Shown piece after piece: positions 8,365 through 17,129 of a stretch of 64,000 bases of DNA (the first letter of the stretch is position 1; every line of letters starts with the position of its first letter). The notes below the pieces were generated by a model. That model ran no database searches. It was not told the origin of the DNA and saw only the letters and a list, made by a program, of their open reading frames with translations. The stretch covers positions 429,195 to 493,194 of the forward strand of contig NZ_LSNE01000003.1 of NCBI RefSeq assembly GCF_001565895.1. Reading direction: 5' to 3'. A program made the translations under genes and the position numbers. This stretch comes from Paraglaciecola hydrolytica (GTDB lineage: Bacteria > Pseudomonadota > Gammaproteobacteria > Enterobacterales > Alteromonadaceae).

Positions 8365-9459
8365 TTAGAGCAACACTAAATCATCGCGGTGTACGGCGGC
8401 TTCACCGACCGAATAACCCAGAGTTGCCTCAATTAAATTGCTTTTAAGACCTTTAATACTGACTAAATCACTGGCGTTGTATAATACCAGTCCCTTGGCA
8501 ATCACTGTTTGATTGCACTCAATATTAACCGCTTCGCCAGCCACAAAGTTACCTGCCACAGCCGTGATTCCTGAGGGTAACAGCGAAGCGCCTTTTTCTA
8601 ACAAGGCCCGTTTGGCCCCTTCATCGATAATGATACTGCCCTTGGTTTTTAAACTATGTTTAAGCCAAGCATCTCGGGCACGTTCACGGTTTTCAGTGGG
8701 AACAAAAAGGGTTCCGGTTAATTGGCCTGCGGCTAAACTATCAAATACCTTAGCATCACGACCATTCACGATGAGTGTTTGAATGCCACTTTTTACACAT
8801 TTTTCAGCGGCCTGAATTTTGGTTTGCATGCCACCAGTACCGACTGCACTACCTGCGCCACCAGCCAACTGATGAATTTGCGGCGTAATTTCGCGCACCT
8901 CACTGATCAACTTAGCTTGTGGGTTAGTGCGTGGATCGGCATCAAATAAACCATCAATATCCGAACAAATTATCAGCGTGTCAGCTTGTGCAACTAAAGC
9001 CGTATAAGCTGCTAGGTTATCATTATCGCCAACTTTTAGCTCGGCTGTTGCCACAGTATCGTTCTCATTAACTATGGGCAAAGCCTTGTTTTTCAAGAGT
9101 TCTCGCAGGGTATTCTTAATATTAACGTACCGAGTGCGGTTATGTAAATCGTCGGCAGTGAGCAATATTTGTGCACAATCAAAGTCAAAAAGAGAGGCCC
9201 AGTTGGCCATCATGTGAGTTTGTCCAATCGCGGCCATGGCCTGCTTTTCAGCGATAGAAGGGCGATGTTTATGGGCGATTTTACTGCGGCCGGCAGCCAC
9301 ACTGCCCGACGAGACTAAAATGACTTCTTTACCTTGTTGGCGACTGCTGCAAATAAATTTTGCAATAGCGCTTAAATATAAGGTGCTGCATTGATTGTCT
9401 GGCGCAATCAAACTGCTTCCTACTTTAATTACAGCACGTTTCCACACAAAGCCAGCCAT
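8365..9459 (-). CDS. proB: Glutamate 5-kinase
   Basis: 364 residues from the ATG at 9459, which is preceded by AGGAGAG; an upstream TTG in frame lacks a ribosome site. Phosphorylates glutamate at the gamma carboxyl, committing it to proline synthesis. Amino-acid-kinase motifs: IKVGSSLI, LVSSGSVAAG, NENDTVA and GTGGMQTKI. Residues from about 275 form the C-terminal PUA domain (IIIDEGAKRALLE), as in the longer bacterial enzymes. First gene of the proB-proA-HAD-unknown run; feedback inhibition by proline is known for the family. Confidence 0.97.
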   Translation of the reverse strand: MAGFVWKRAVIKVGSSLIAPDNQCSTLYLSAIAKFICSSRQQGKEVILVSSGSVAAGRSKIAHKHRPSIAEKQAMAAIGQTHMMANWASLFDFDCAQILLTADDLHNRTRYVNIKNTLRELLKNKALPIVNENDTVATAELKVGDNDNLAAYTALVAQADTLIICSDIDGLFDADPRTNPQAKLISEVREITPQIHQLAGGAGSAVGTGGMQTKIQAAEKCVKSGIQTLIVNGRDAKVFDSLAAGQLTGTLFVPTENRERARDAWLKHSLKTKGSIIIDEGAKRALLEKGASLLPSGITAVAGNFVAGEAVNIECNQTVIAKGLVLYNASDLVSIKGLKSNLIEATLGYSVGEAAVHRDDLVLL

Positions 9460-9555
9460 TACTCTCTCCTGAATTTTCAACCTGCATGAGATTACGACAA
9501 TCCGTTTATTTCACAAGCCTTTGTAGTTATAAGCTATGGCGTATTTTATGGGTTT

Positions 9556-9941
9556 AACTTGGTCGATTTTACCATATCTAAGATATCTTTGTGGTTGCAT
9601 ACCAAAAGCGGAATCTTTGGTAAAGACACGGATATTCTGGATTGAAGAGAGACTCAAACTCAGTTTAGTGATTACCTTAACCAAGGTTTTTATTTGTTTA
9701 GCGGTGATAACCAGCCTTTACCATTAAAAATGGTTGGGTACGAAGCAAACGCAAGTTTTTCTGGGTTTATCAAGAAACCGAGTAACCCGCCAAATTAGCC
9801 AATATGGTAGTGCGTAACTATGCCCTGCGCGATATCAGGCCCTTGCAAGTCAATACCATCAATATCGAAGGCAAGGGCGATCTACAAACCCTGACCTTTA
9901 GCGATTCGGTAAAGTTACTTAAAGTCACCTTTAATACTTAA
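9556..9941 (+). pseudogene. Decayed fragment of an unidentified gene (C-terminal part)
   Basis: The plus strand reads as one coherent protein tail broken by an in-frame TGA at 9643, and then, near 9785-9797, by a one-base frameshift beside a TAG at 9796. Fragments include GIFGKDTDILD, QFSDYLNQGFYLFSGDNQ, KMVGYEANASFSGF, then in the shifted frame AKLANMVVRNYALRDI, NTINIEGKGDLQTLTF and a natural-looking end at TAA 9939-9941. No start codon or 5' half is present; the upstream side runs directly into the proB promoter region. I do not recognise the parent family. Base composition matches the surroundings. Confidence 0.6.
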
Positions 9942-9953
9942 CATTCATCTTGT

Positions 9954-9979
9954 AACTCCTTGTTAGCTATCAAGGAGTT
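9954..9979. terminator. Hairpin at the convergent end of creA and the pseudogene
   Basis: Perfect nine-base arms AACTCCTTG/CAAGGAGTT with an eight-base loop overlap the creA stop codon. There is no T run, so termination activity is uncertain. Confidence 0.45.
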
Positions 9980-10445
9980 AGTGGGTTTCAACAGGCTGTT
10001 TATAAGCCTTGGTACCCCATAAAGGGACTGTCGATAAACTATGTTTAAAGCTACCTGAAGTTTCTTTGGTAGAATAAGACACATACATCAAGGTTTGTGA
10101 ACGGGGATCAAAGATTCGTCTAATCTTCATATTCTTAAAAAATACGCTTTTTGACTTTTTAAAGACCACCTCACCAGCTTGCGACATATCAATTGCACTT
10201 ATCATCTCAGCGGTAATTTCACCGGTTTGCCGACACGCAATCGAACTGTCAGAGGGATCGGAAAAACTTAAATCTGCTTCGATACTGGCCACGTGGCAGG
10301 TTACGCCAGTAACAATGGGATCAACTAATATATTGAGTTTAATATCCTGAGTGGTAAATAAACCTAGGGAAATATCACCTACTTCATTGTTATCACAAGC
10401 GCTAAGCATGAGTGAAACTCCCAGTACTAATAGCATTTTTTGCAT
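9978..10445 (-). CDS. creA: CreA family lipoprotein
   Basis: 155-residue protein of the CreA family. The N-terminus (MQKMLLVLGVSLMLSAC) ends in a lipobox with Cys16, so it is probably a lipoprotein. Family-typical segments are visible: DPIVTGVTCHVAS, DPSDSSIACRQTG, VFFKNMKI, then a C-terminal YVSYS and VPLWG. CreA is a conserved periplasmic protein of unknown biochemical role. It follows the sterol-desaturase gene by 27 bases and could share its transcript. Confidence 0.85.
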   Translation of the reverse strand: MQKMLLVLGVSLMLSACDNNEVGDISLGLFTTQDIKLNILVDPIVTGVTCHVASIEADLSFSDPSDSSIACRQTGEITAEMISAIDMSQAGEVVFKKSKSVFFKNMKIRRIFDPRSQTLMYVSYSTKETSGSFKHSLSTVPLWGTKAYKQPVETH

Positions 10446-10472
10446 GATTATGTTCTCCGTTATAGTCGAGAT

Positions 10473-11711
10473 TTAGATGGTCTCGATACTGTTTTCTGCT
10501 ACTTCTAGTACTTGCTTTGAAGCTTTGTGCAGTAATAATAGCCCTAATCCACTTGCAATTAGCGCGACTAAAAGACTGTAATCTAGCCAAGTAGGTAATG
10601 ACAAAAATAGCATAGCTGCTAATAGACTTAAGTGTTTAAGCCATTCCAACCAAGGTGCGAAACTACGTTTTTCAAGCATTGTACCAGTGCTGTAGCTGGC
10701 ATAAAGTACCCATAACACCAAAGCGACTTGTTGGTAAATAAGCAAATTATTAATATTAAGCATCAATAACAAAGCGATAAAAGTGGTTAAGCTATGTTGT
10801 AGCAAACAATACAACTTGCTACTTGTTGTTAAAGGAATATCAAATTTTTCAAACTGGGTTAAATCCGTTTTTGTTATCGGGTGAGTCTCTGTAACATCGC
10901 TAGGGCGCCAGCCAGTGCGACCCAACCATACCCGACATTTATCGCCCCAGTTTTTGGTATGCCAGCTATCCAAACAAAGCTGCTTATAAACCTGAACGTT
11001 AGCATAAAGTGGATTCCAACTTTTTAATGATGTACGCAGGCCAAAAATCACAGGCTCTTCATCAAGTTCTTCTTGAAACGATCCAAACAACCTATCCCAA
11101 ATAATAAACACACCACCATAATTGCGGTCTATGTATATACGGTTTTGGGCATGATGCACTCGATGATTCGAGGGGCTGACAAATATCCATTCAAACCAAC
11201 CAAGTTTGCTTACATGTCGAGTATGCACCCAAAATTGATAAATTAAATTCAGTGAGCCCACCGAAATCAACACAAGCGGGTCAATGCCTAACAAGGCCAG
11301 TGGCAAGTAAAACACCCAACTAAAAATACTACTGCTTGATTGACGTAAAGCCGTGGTGAGGTTGTATTCTTCACTTGAGTGGTGCACGACATGGGCTGCC
11401 CACAAAAGGCTCATTTCATGGCCTAAACGATGATTCCAGTAATAACAAAAATCGTATAAAACAAAAGCAATTATCCAAACTAAGGCCGAGTCAGCGAGTT
11501 GAAAAAGGGCAAAATTTTCATGGATAAATACATAGAGTGTTAAGGGGATCAGCGCTTTAACAATGTCAATCATGCGGCTAAGTACACCGGCACTCAAACT
11601 ATTGATGGCATCATTAGTACGGTAATAGTCGGTTTTTCGAACTTTCTCTAATACTAATTCTATTGCTATCAGTATAAAAAATAAGGGTATTGCATATAAA
11701 ATTAAACTCAT
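10473..11711 (-). CDS. Sterol desaturase / fatty acid hydroxylase family membrane protein
   Basis: 412 residues from the ATG at 11711 (AGGTG precedes it; a longer frame adds 25 polar residues without support). Integral membrane di-iron oxygenase: histidine clusters HRLGH, HVVHHSSEEYN and NHRVHHAQN, then the conserved DRNYGGVFIIWDRLFGSF. The arrangement resembles alkylglycerol monooxygenase-like members, with extra C-terminal membrane helices (about 305-400). Substrate, probably a membrane lipid, is not known. The gene heads the likely two-gene unit with creA. Confidence 0.85.
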   Translation of the reverse strand: MSLILYAIPLFFILIAIELVLEKVRKTDYYRTNDAINSLSAGVLSRMIDIVKALIPLTLYVFIHENFALFQLADSALVWIIAFVLYDFCYYWNHRLGHEMSLLWAAHVVHHSSEEYNLTTALRQSSSSIFSWVFYLPLALLGIDPLVLISVGSLNLIYQFWVHTRHVSKLGWFEWIFVSPSNHRVHHAQNRIYIDRNYGGVFIIWDRLFGSFQEELDEEPVIFGLRTSLKSWNPLYANVQVYKQLCLDSWHTKNWGDKCRVWLGRTGWRPSDVTETHPITKTDLTQFEKFDIPLTTSSKLYCLLQHSLTTFIALLLMLNINNLLIYQQVALVLWVLYASYSTGTMLEKRSFAPWLEWLKHLSLLAAMLFLSLPTWLDYSLLVALIASGLGLLLLHKASKQVLEVAENSIETI

Positions 11712-11937
11712 GGATACACCTAGTTTCTGTTGCCAGAACCTTAAACCAATCTTTGCTGTCAGATAGCAGTCTATTCTTCGTGACATATAAGATCCAGAAT
11801 TGCCTATTAAATCTCTTATGTGACATAAATTTTTTAGTAGGGAACCAAACCTTTAATAACTTGCCATATCATTTTAGCCAGATTTTAAGTAGGCTAAGGT
11901 TTCAATTTGGCTCTAGTTAATTTTGCAAGGAGTTGTT

Positions 11938-12759
11938 ATGAGCGAAGAAAACAATAAGTCTTTAGTACCGCATTTTACGATTGGGGCTGTTGTGCTGGTT
12001 GTGCTCGCAGCTCTTATCTTTTGGCCTTCAGAGCCAGAACCACTGTCAGTGGTAGCGGAGGTTCCACCAATGGTTGTACCTGAAACGGTAGAGCCGATTA
12101 TTGATGAGCCGCTTGAAACCACCCTGTTAGATGAGACTGAAAATAATACAGAGGCTAAGCCTCAACCTATACCCGAAGTTGCACCACAACCTTTAGATAC
12201 TAGCGATGGTACGGTCAAAACCAAACTATTACAGTTATCAGATTACGACTCTTTTGCCCGTCTTATCATTGATGATGCCTTGTTAGAACGTTTTGTGGTG
12301 ATGACCAATAATCTCGCCGAAGAAGAAATATCAGGTAATAACCGAGTCTTGGTGCCGCTAGATAAACCTTTTCGTACTTATCAACAAGCAGATAAACAAT
12401 GGATAGATCCTGCAAGTTTCAAACGTTATAGCCCTTATGTTGACGTGCTTGCTTCGCTCGAAACCCAGTCTTTGTTGCAACTGTATGCAGAATATAAACC
12501 CGCTATTGATGATATTTTTGCCGAAATCAGTAGCCCTTCCGCTACTTTTAATGGAAAACTAAAACAGGCTATCGATATTTTGTTAGATACACCTGAAATC
12601 CCCATGCCAGTAGAAGTGTATACAGATAGCGTTATGTTTAAGTTTGCTGATCCGCAGCTTGAGTCTTTGTCTGCGCCACAAAAACAGTTGTTACGCACTG
12701 GGCCGGAGAATATGCGCCGTATTAAAGCTAAGTTAAGAGAGATTAAAGAGGCCTTGTAA
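11938..12759 (+). CDS. DUF3014 family protein, single membrane anchor
   Basis: 273 residues from the ATG at 11938, preceded by AAGGAG. One membrane segment (about residues 13-30), a Pro/Glu/Thr-rich periplasmic linker (about 31-85), then a globular domain with LLERFVVMTNNLAEEE, RYSPYVDVLASL and LLQLYAEYKPAIDDIF, typical of DUF3014. Function unknown. Its stop codon overlaps the start of the DUF1285 gene (TAATG), so the two are translationally coupled. Confidence 0.82.
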   Translation: MSEENNKSLVPHFTIGAVVLVVLAALIFWPSEPEPLSVVAEVPPMVVPETVEPIIDEPLETTLLDETENNTEAKPQPIPEVAPQPLDTSDGTVKTKLLQLSDYDSFARLIIDDALLERFVVMTNNLAEEEISGNNRVLVPLDKPFRTYQQADKQWIDPASFKRYSPYVDVLASLETQSLLQLYAEYKPAIDDIFAEISSPSATFNGKLKQAIDILLDTPEIPMPVEVYTDSVMFKFADPQLESLSAPQKQLLRTGPENMRRIKAKLREIKEAL

Positions 12760-13322
12760 TGGCCAACTTTGATTTAAATAAACTACAAGGCGCGATACCG
12801 CAGCCAAAAGGGGCTCAGCACAAAAACGCTTTACCACCCATTGAAAGCTGGGATCCGCCATTTTGCGGTGATATTGACCTCATCATTAAACATGATGGCA
12901 GTTGGCATTATATGGGCACTCCCATTGGACGGATTGCCTTAGTGAAATTGTTTGCCAGCGTATTAAAACGTGAGGCCGAACAATATTTTCTATTAACGCC
13001 GGTAGAAAAAGTGGGGATTCAGGTTGTTGATTCCCCATTTTTAATTACCCAATGGCAACAAAAACAACAAGATCTCATCTTTACCACTAACCTTGACGAT
13101 AGTTTTGTTGTTAGTAGTCAAAATCCCATTCAACTCATGCTTGATAAAGTGACAGGTGACCTATTACCTTATGCCTTGGTGCGTCGTAATTTATGGGCAA
13201 GATTACATCAAAACGTATTTTATCAGCTGGCAGAATTAGGTTCTGAACAATTGATAAAGGGGGAGCCTCATTTGATGGTCACCAGTGCAGACCAGAATTT
13301 TAGCTTAGGTCGTTGTGGCTAA
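12759..13322 (+). CDS. DUF1285 family protein
   Basis: 187-residue cytosolic protein. The conserved DUF1285 elements are present: WDPPFCGDIDLIIKHDGSW, YMGTPIGRIALVKLF, YFLLTPVEKVGI and VDSPFLI. Structural members of this family exist but no activity is assigned. Translation starts at the ATG that overlaps the previous stop codon, so expression follows the DUF3014 gene. Confidence 0.85.
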   Translation: MANFDLNKLQGAIPQPKGAQHKNALPPIESWDPPFCGDIDLIIKHDGSWHYMGTPIGRIALVKLFASVLKREAEQYFLLTPVEKVGIQVVDSPFLITQWQQKQQDLIFTTNLDDSFVVSSQNPIQLMLDKVTGDLLPYALVRRNLWARLHQNVFYQLAELGSEQLIKGEPHLMVTSADQNFSLGRCG

Positions 13323-13360
13323 TACGTTTTAAAAGTGGTGAAAAATAAACCACCATAGTT

Positions 13361-13379
13361 GTTGATAATAATTCTCATT
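13361..13379 (+). promoter_or_regulatory. Probable Fur box
   Basis: The core TGATAATAATTCTCA (13363-13377) matches the 7-1-7 Fur consensus TGATAAT-N-ATTATCA in 13 of 14 informative positions. It lies about 37 bases upstream of the 13414 start codon, where a repressor would block transcription under iron-replete conditions. Confidence 0.65.
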
Positions 13380-13413
13380 TGTATTAACTTGATTTTAATC
13401 AAGGAGAATTATA

Positions 13414-13863
13414 ATGACACACCGTTTTTTATGCGCCAATCACAGGCAGTGGTTACAGAGTAATCCTGCTGCCGCTAATGCCCATTTTGCCGATACTCAA
13501 GACACTGGGCAGTGGTACCGCGAACAAGGTTTATGGCAACAAGCTTTGCCTTACGTGGGCTGTGCTTATGAAACAGCAGAAATAGTCTTGACTTTACAAG
13601 CCAGAGATAAAGCCACATGCGTAATTAATTTCACTTCTTGTGCCATTTTATTGGCCGACACTTGGCATAAAGCGGGGGAGCACGCCAACAGCAGTGAAGT
13701 ATTGCGTAATGCCCAGCAAAGATTAGTGCCAGAACATACCCTGTGTTACCAACAACCAGTAATTCAGGACTGCATCAGGGACTGTATCAAAGCATTGGCA
13801 AGAGGTGAGCAGTTTAAACAAGACCTTTACTTGAACAGCAACGACTCACGTTTGAGTCATTGA
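13414..13863 (+). CDS. Hypothetical cysteine-rich helical protein, probably Fur-controlled
   Basis: 149 residues, largely helical and suggestive of a short TPR-like repeat arrangement (WYREQGLWQQALPYVGCAYE, in two parts, resembles one TPR unit). It has seven cysteines, including CIRDC near residue 123, and several histidines. No signal peptide. AAGGAG stands before the ATG and a probable Fur box lies upstream, so expression should rise in iron limitation. Together with the small gene that follows it forms a two-gene unit of unknown function. Confidence 0.72.
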   Translation: MTHRFLCANHRQWLQSNPAAANAHFADTQDTGQWYREQGLWQQALPYVGCAYETAEIVLTLQARDKATCVINFTSCAILLADTWHKAGEHANSSEVLRNAQQRLVPEHTLCYQQPVIQDCIRDCIKALARGEQFKQDLYLNSNDSRLSH

Positions 13864-13881
13864 TGCAGATTGCTTGAGCTC

Positions 13882-14061
13882 ATGTCGAATTTTTCCCCGA
13901 TTAAAAACGAACAGGAAAATTTTATTGAAATTCAGATACGCACATCTGTTTTAGCTAAATTACTGGAACAGCACAAATTGTGTGCTGAAGATCTACACTG
14001 CCAAAATCGGCAAGATAAAAACGCACTACTGAAACTCTTATTACAGTCGGTCAGGTTTTGA
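13882..14061 (+). CDS. Hypothetical small protein
   Basis: 59 residues from the ATG at 13882; a TTG four codons earlier is less likely. Contains LAKLLEQHKLCAEDLHC with two cysteines and a helical end LLKLLLQSV. It starts 18 bases after the previous gene and ends close to a strong bidirectional terminator, so it is probably the second gene of the Fur-controlled unit. No known family recognised. Confidence 0.6.
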   Translation: MSNFSPIKNEQENFIEIQIRTSVLAKLLEQHKLCAEDLHCQNRQDKNALLKLLLQSVRF

Positions 14062-14124
14062 TAACTCCACTGTGCCGCTCATATGTGTGTTGTTTGTATT
14101 TTTGATTAAGCGTCAAGGCCAATC

Positions 14125-14152
14125 AAAAAAGGTCGCTTAGCGACCTTTTTTA
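14125..14152. terminator. Bidirectional rho-independent terminator
   Basis: AAAAAAGGTCGC/GCGACCTTTTTT with a three-base loop. The loop contains the tusA stop codon. T runs occur on both strands, so it can end both the Fur-controlled pair (plus) and the rph-pyrE-tusA run (minus). Confidence 0.9.
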
Positions 14153-14391
14153 ATGACATAACGATAGGGGCTTTGCACCGCATCACTCGCAACCAACTGA
14201 TGATCCATAAAACGGCAAAAACTTGGTATGTCACGCGTGGTAGAGTGGTCATCTGCGGTGACTAACAACGTTTCACCAATGTCCATTTCACGAATTTTCA
14301 AACGCACCATCATTACTGGCTCAGGACAGCGCAAGCCTAAAGCATTTAGTTGATGATCTGTTTGCTCAAATGCATCTGTGGTCACTGACAC
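14137..14391 (-). CDS. tusA: Sulfurtransferase TusA family protein
   Basis: 84-residue TusA-like protein carrying the catalytic motif [11 protein letters not shown] with the persulfide-forming cysteine. TusA relays sulfur to the TusBCD-MnmA pathway for tRNA thiolation. The predicted start is a GTG six bases after the pyrE stop; no ATG is available and the ribosome site is unclear. Probable last gene of rph-pyrE-tusA. A YedF/SirA-like paralogue assignment cannot be excluded. Confidence 0.82.
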   Translation of the reverse strand: MSVTTDAFEQTDHQLNALGLRCPEPVMMVRLKIREMDIGETLLVTADDHSTTRDIPSFCRFMDHQLVASDAVQSPYRYVIKKGR

Positions 14392-14397
14392 TCGGTG

Positions 14398-15039
14398 TTA
14401 TATCCCGTAAGTTGCGCGATATTGTTTTATGTTGGCCAGATGTTCGGCCATGTCATCACGATCAGTTAGGTAATTTATCAGCTCACCTAAACTGATTATG
14501 CTAACCACTTTAGTATTAAAATCCCGCTCTACTTCTTGGATTGCAGACAATTCACCTTGCCCACGTTCTTGACGGTCAAGGGCGATCAAGACTCCCGCTA
14601 ACTGAGCATTGTTGGCTGCTATTAATTGCATAGATTCGCGGATCGCCGTACCAGCAGTAATCACATCATCCACTAACATAATTTTACCTGCCAGTGGGCT
14701 ACCCACTAAATTACCGCCTTCGCCGTGGGTTTTGGCTTCTTTGCGATTAAAACAATAAGGTTTATCTACCCCATGTTTATCGGCTAGGGCGACAGCAGTG
14801 GTGGTCGCAATCGGAATGCCTTTATAGGCAGGGCCAAATAATACGTCATATTCAATAGCAGAACGCTGCAGAGCTTGAGCATAAAACTGGCCTAATTTGG
14901 CCAAGTCACCACCGGTATTAAATAAACCGGCATTAAAAAAATAGGGGCTAGTGCGCCCTGATTTAAGGGTAAACTGCCCAAACTTTAATACATTGCGCGC
15001 CAAAGCAAATTCAATAAATTCGCGCTGATAATCGTACAT
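14398..15039 (-). CDS. pyrE: Orotate phosphoribosyltransferase
   Basis: 213 residues, as usual. Transfers phosphoribose from PRPP to orotate, giving OMP in pyrimidine synthesis. Visible motifs: [38 protein letters not shown] (flexible catalytic loop) and the PRPP-binding [15 protein letters not shown]. The rph-pyrE order is conserved in gammaproteobacteria; the 64-base gap here shows no obvious attenuator hairpin. Confidence 0.97.
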   Translation of the reverse strand: MYDYQREFIEFALARNVLKFGQFTLKSGRTSPYFFNAGLFNTGGDLAKLGQFYAQALQRSAIEYDVLFGPAYKGIPIATTTAVALADKHGVDKPYCFNRKEAKTHGEGGNLVGSPLAGKIMLVDDVITAGTAIRESMQLIAANNAQLAGVLIALDRQERGQGELSAIQEVERDFNTKVVSIISLGELINYLTDRDDMAEHLANIKQYRATYGI

Positions 15040-15103
15040 CCCAACTCCTACTGCGGTATTTTTGTCTCTATTCGTTTATGTAGCTATTCAATCATGGAAC
15101 TTA

Positions 15104-15817
15104 TTAGTTTAATGCTAGTTTTTGCTCATCAAACAATTCACGTAAACCGTGTTTTGCTAGTTCCAACATATCTTGCAATTCTTCAAAGCTAAAAGGTTCT
15201 GCTTCCGCAGTACCTTGTACTTCGATCAATTTACCGGTATCTGTCATAACGATGTTCATATCTGTTTCTGCCGCAGAATCTTCAATGTATTCAAGATCAG
15301 CAATGGCATTGCCTTTATAAATGCCTACTGATAAGGCGGCAATCATATGTTTTATCGGATTGGTTTTGATAATGCCTTTAGCGCGCATCCAAGTTAGTGC
15401 ATCGGCTAAGGCCACACAGGCTCCGGTAATTGAAGCGGTACGAGTACCACCATCAGCTTGAATAACATCACAATCTACAACTATGGTGTTTTCACCGAGC
15501 ATTTTTAAGTCAACCGCCGCGCGAAGAGAGCGAGCAATCAAACGTTGAATTTCAAGAGTACGTCCACCTTGTTTACCTCTAGCGGCTTCACGCTCAGAAC
15601 GAGTGTGAGTAGCGCGGGGCAACATACTGTATTCTGCAGTAACCCAGCCTTTACCTTGGCCCTTCATAAAACGCGGTACCCCTTCAGTGACCGAGGCATT
15701 GCACAATACTTTGGTATTGCCAAACTCAATCAACACTGAGCCTTCAGCATGACAAGTATAATGACGGGTAATAGTAACGGGACGGATCTGGCTTGCTGTT
15801 CTGCCGCTTGGACGCAT
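15104..15817 (-). CDS. rph: Ribonuclease PH
   Basis: 237 residues from the ATG at 15817, preceded by GGAG; an upstream frame extension lacks a ribosome site. Phosphorolytic 3' to 5' exoribonuclease that trims tRNA 3' ends. Motifs: [42 protein letters not shown] with the phosphate-binding arginine, and [16 protein letters not shown]. Divergent from yicC across 175 bases, an arrangement common in this class. Confidence 0.97.
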   Translation of the reverse strand: MRPSGRTASQIRPVTITRHYTCHAEGSVLIEFGNTKVLCNASVTEGVPRFMKGQGKGWVTAEYSMLPRATHTRSEREAARGKQGGRTLEIQRLIARSLRAAVDLKMLGENTIVVDCDVIQADGGTRTASITGACVALADALTWMRAKGIIKTNPIKHMIAALSVGIYKGNAIADLEYIEDSAAETDMNIVMTDTGKLIEVQGTAEAEPFSFEELQDMLELAKHGLRELFDEQKLALN

Positions 15818-15992
15818 GTTTAACTCCATTAAAATAAGAGGCAGAATTATAACCATAAACCTCGTTTAGTGGGTGAGTTTTTGCCTTGTATTGTTTTGCT
15901 TGTTGCCAAAACCTGCGATTTGGAGGTTTTCCTTCTCGCGCATTAATCCTACATAGTTATAATGGCAGGACTAAAACCGCAGGAAGAAATGC

Positions 15993-16856
15993 ATGATTTA
16001 CAGTATGACAGCCTTTGCCCGTCGTGAACGCAAAGCCGATTGGGGTACCGCAGTATGGGAAATTCGCTCTGTTAACCAACGTTTTCTGGAAACTTACTTT
16101 AGATTACCCGAACAATTTAAAAGTATGGAGCCGGTATTACGTGAGCGTTTTCGTACCAGCTTACAGCGTGGTAAGGTTGAATGTTCGCTGCGGTTTGTGA
16201 CCAATGAAGCCGCGGTTGGCAAGCTGAGCTTGAACGAAGCTTTAGCTAAACAAATCATGCATGCCGCAGATTGGGTGCAATCACACGGCCAATCAACAGG
16301 GGTAAACCCATTAGATGTTCTACGTTGGCCAGGGGTTATTTCTGCAGAAGAGGCCGATATGGATGCCATTCAAGCTGAGGTTTTGGCCGAATTTGACTTA
16401 AGTTTAAAAGACTTTATGACTTGTCGTGCCACCGAAGGTAACAATTTAAAAGACTTAATCACCCAACGTTTGGATGCCATCAGCCACGAAGTTGAAAAAG
16501 TTATTGTCCACATGCCTGAAGTCATCAAATGGCAAAAAGAGAAAATTCTTAATCGTTTTGAAGAAGCCAAAATTGATTTAGATCCCACACGCATCGAGCA
16601 AGAAATGATCATGCTGGCGCAAAAAGTTGATGTAGCCGAAGAATTAGATCGCCTCAAATCCCACGTTGGCGAAACTCGTAATATCCTTAAAAAAGGCGGT
16701 GCTGTCGGGCGTCGTTTAGATTTTATGATGCAAGAGTTTAATCGTGAGTCTAATACCCTAGGCTCTAAATCCATCAATATTGAGATCACCCAATCAGCTG
16801 TTGAGTTAAAAGTCTTAATTGAACAGATGAGAGAACAGATCGCGAATATTGAATAA
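15993..16856 (+). CDS. yicC: YicC family endoribonuclease
   Basis: 287-residue YicC family protein: MIYSMTAFARRE at the N-terminus, WEIRSVNQRFLE, and a C-terminal DUF1732 block with RLDFMMQEFNRESNTLGSK. E. coli YicC is an endoribonuclease that promotes RNA decay; the role here is inferred. AGGAAG precedes the ATG. It ends just before the operator-rich region of the TonB receptor. Confidence 0.93.
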   Translation: MIYSMTAFARRERKADWGTAVWEIRSVNQRFLETYFRLPEQFKSMEPVLRERFRTSLQRGKVECSLRFVTNEAAVGKLSLNEALAKQIMHAADWVQSHGQSTGVNPLDVLRWPGVISAEEADMDAIQAEVLAEFDLSLKDFMTCRATEGNNLKDLITQRLDAISHEVEKVIVHMPEVIKWQKEKILNRFEEAKIDLDPTRIEQEMIMLAQKVDVAEELDRLKSHVGETRNILKKGGAVGRRLDFMMQEFNRESNTLGSKSINIEITQSAVELKVLIEQMREQIANIE

Positions 16857-16966
16857 TGGCCGTAAACCACTAAGTACAACTACTTACCGACGTTTTTAAC
16901 CAAAATTGTTATAAAGTTGTAATTATTATTGATTATTGCTTTATGTTATTGTACTTTATCGATTGA

Positions 16967-16980
16967 TGACAACGCTGTCA
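16967..16980. promoter_or_regulatory. LacI-type operator, copy 1 (upstream of TonB receptor)
   Basis: TGACAACGCTGTCA, a near-perfect palindrome with a central CG, as expected for a LacI-family regulator. It lies 150 bases upstream of the receptor start. The identical sequence recurs at 17096 and 25252. In Alteromonadales a LacI-type GlcNAc regulator (NagR) recognises a motif of this kind, as far as I recall. Confidence 0.8.
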
Positions 16981-16999
16981 CCAATTCTAAGTTCAAAAG

Positions 17000-17013
17000 A
17001 TGCTGCGTTGTCA
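17000..17013. promoter_or_regulatory. Degenerate operator / half-site
   Basis: ATGCTGCGTTGTCA keeps the right arm and centre (GCGTTGTCA) of the reverse-oriented operator but has lost the left arm. It sits 20 bases after operator copy 1, so it could add cooperative binding or be a relic. Confidence 0.4.
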
Positions 17014-17095
17014 TTTTAATTATAATTAGTTTCTAGCCCGTATTGTTCAAAATATGAACCCTATAGGTTACGTAACTATTATTTTCTAATCAAAA

Positions 17096-17109
17096 TGACA
17101 ACGCTGTCA
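17096..17109. promoter_or_regulatory. LacI-type operator, copy 2 (20 bases before the receptor start codon)
   Basis: Identical TGACAACGCTGTCA. Its position, within the likely 5' untranslated region, is suited to roadblock repression, with copy 1 about 129 bases upstream, close to 12 helical turns, compatible with looping. Confidence 0.8.
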
Positions 17110-17129
17110 GTATAGACACGGGGAACACT

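Noticed and set aside
9536..9727. 63-residue plus-strand reading frame
   Set aside because: It runs in another frame across the decayed gene at 9556-9941; the protein-like reading is in the frame described for the pseudogene.
11690..11920. 76-residue plus-strand frame upstream of the DUF3014 gene
   Set aside because: It lies antisense to the 5' end of the desaturase gene and lacks a ribosome site and protein-like features.
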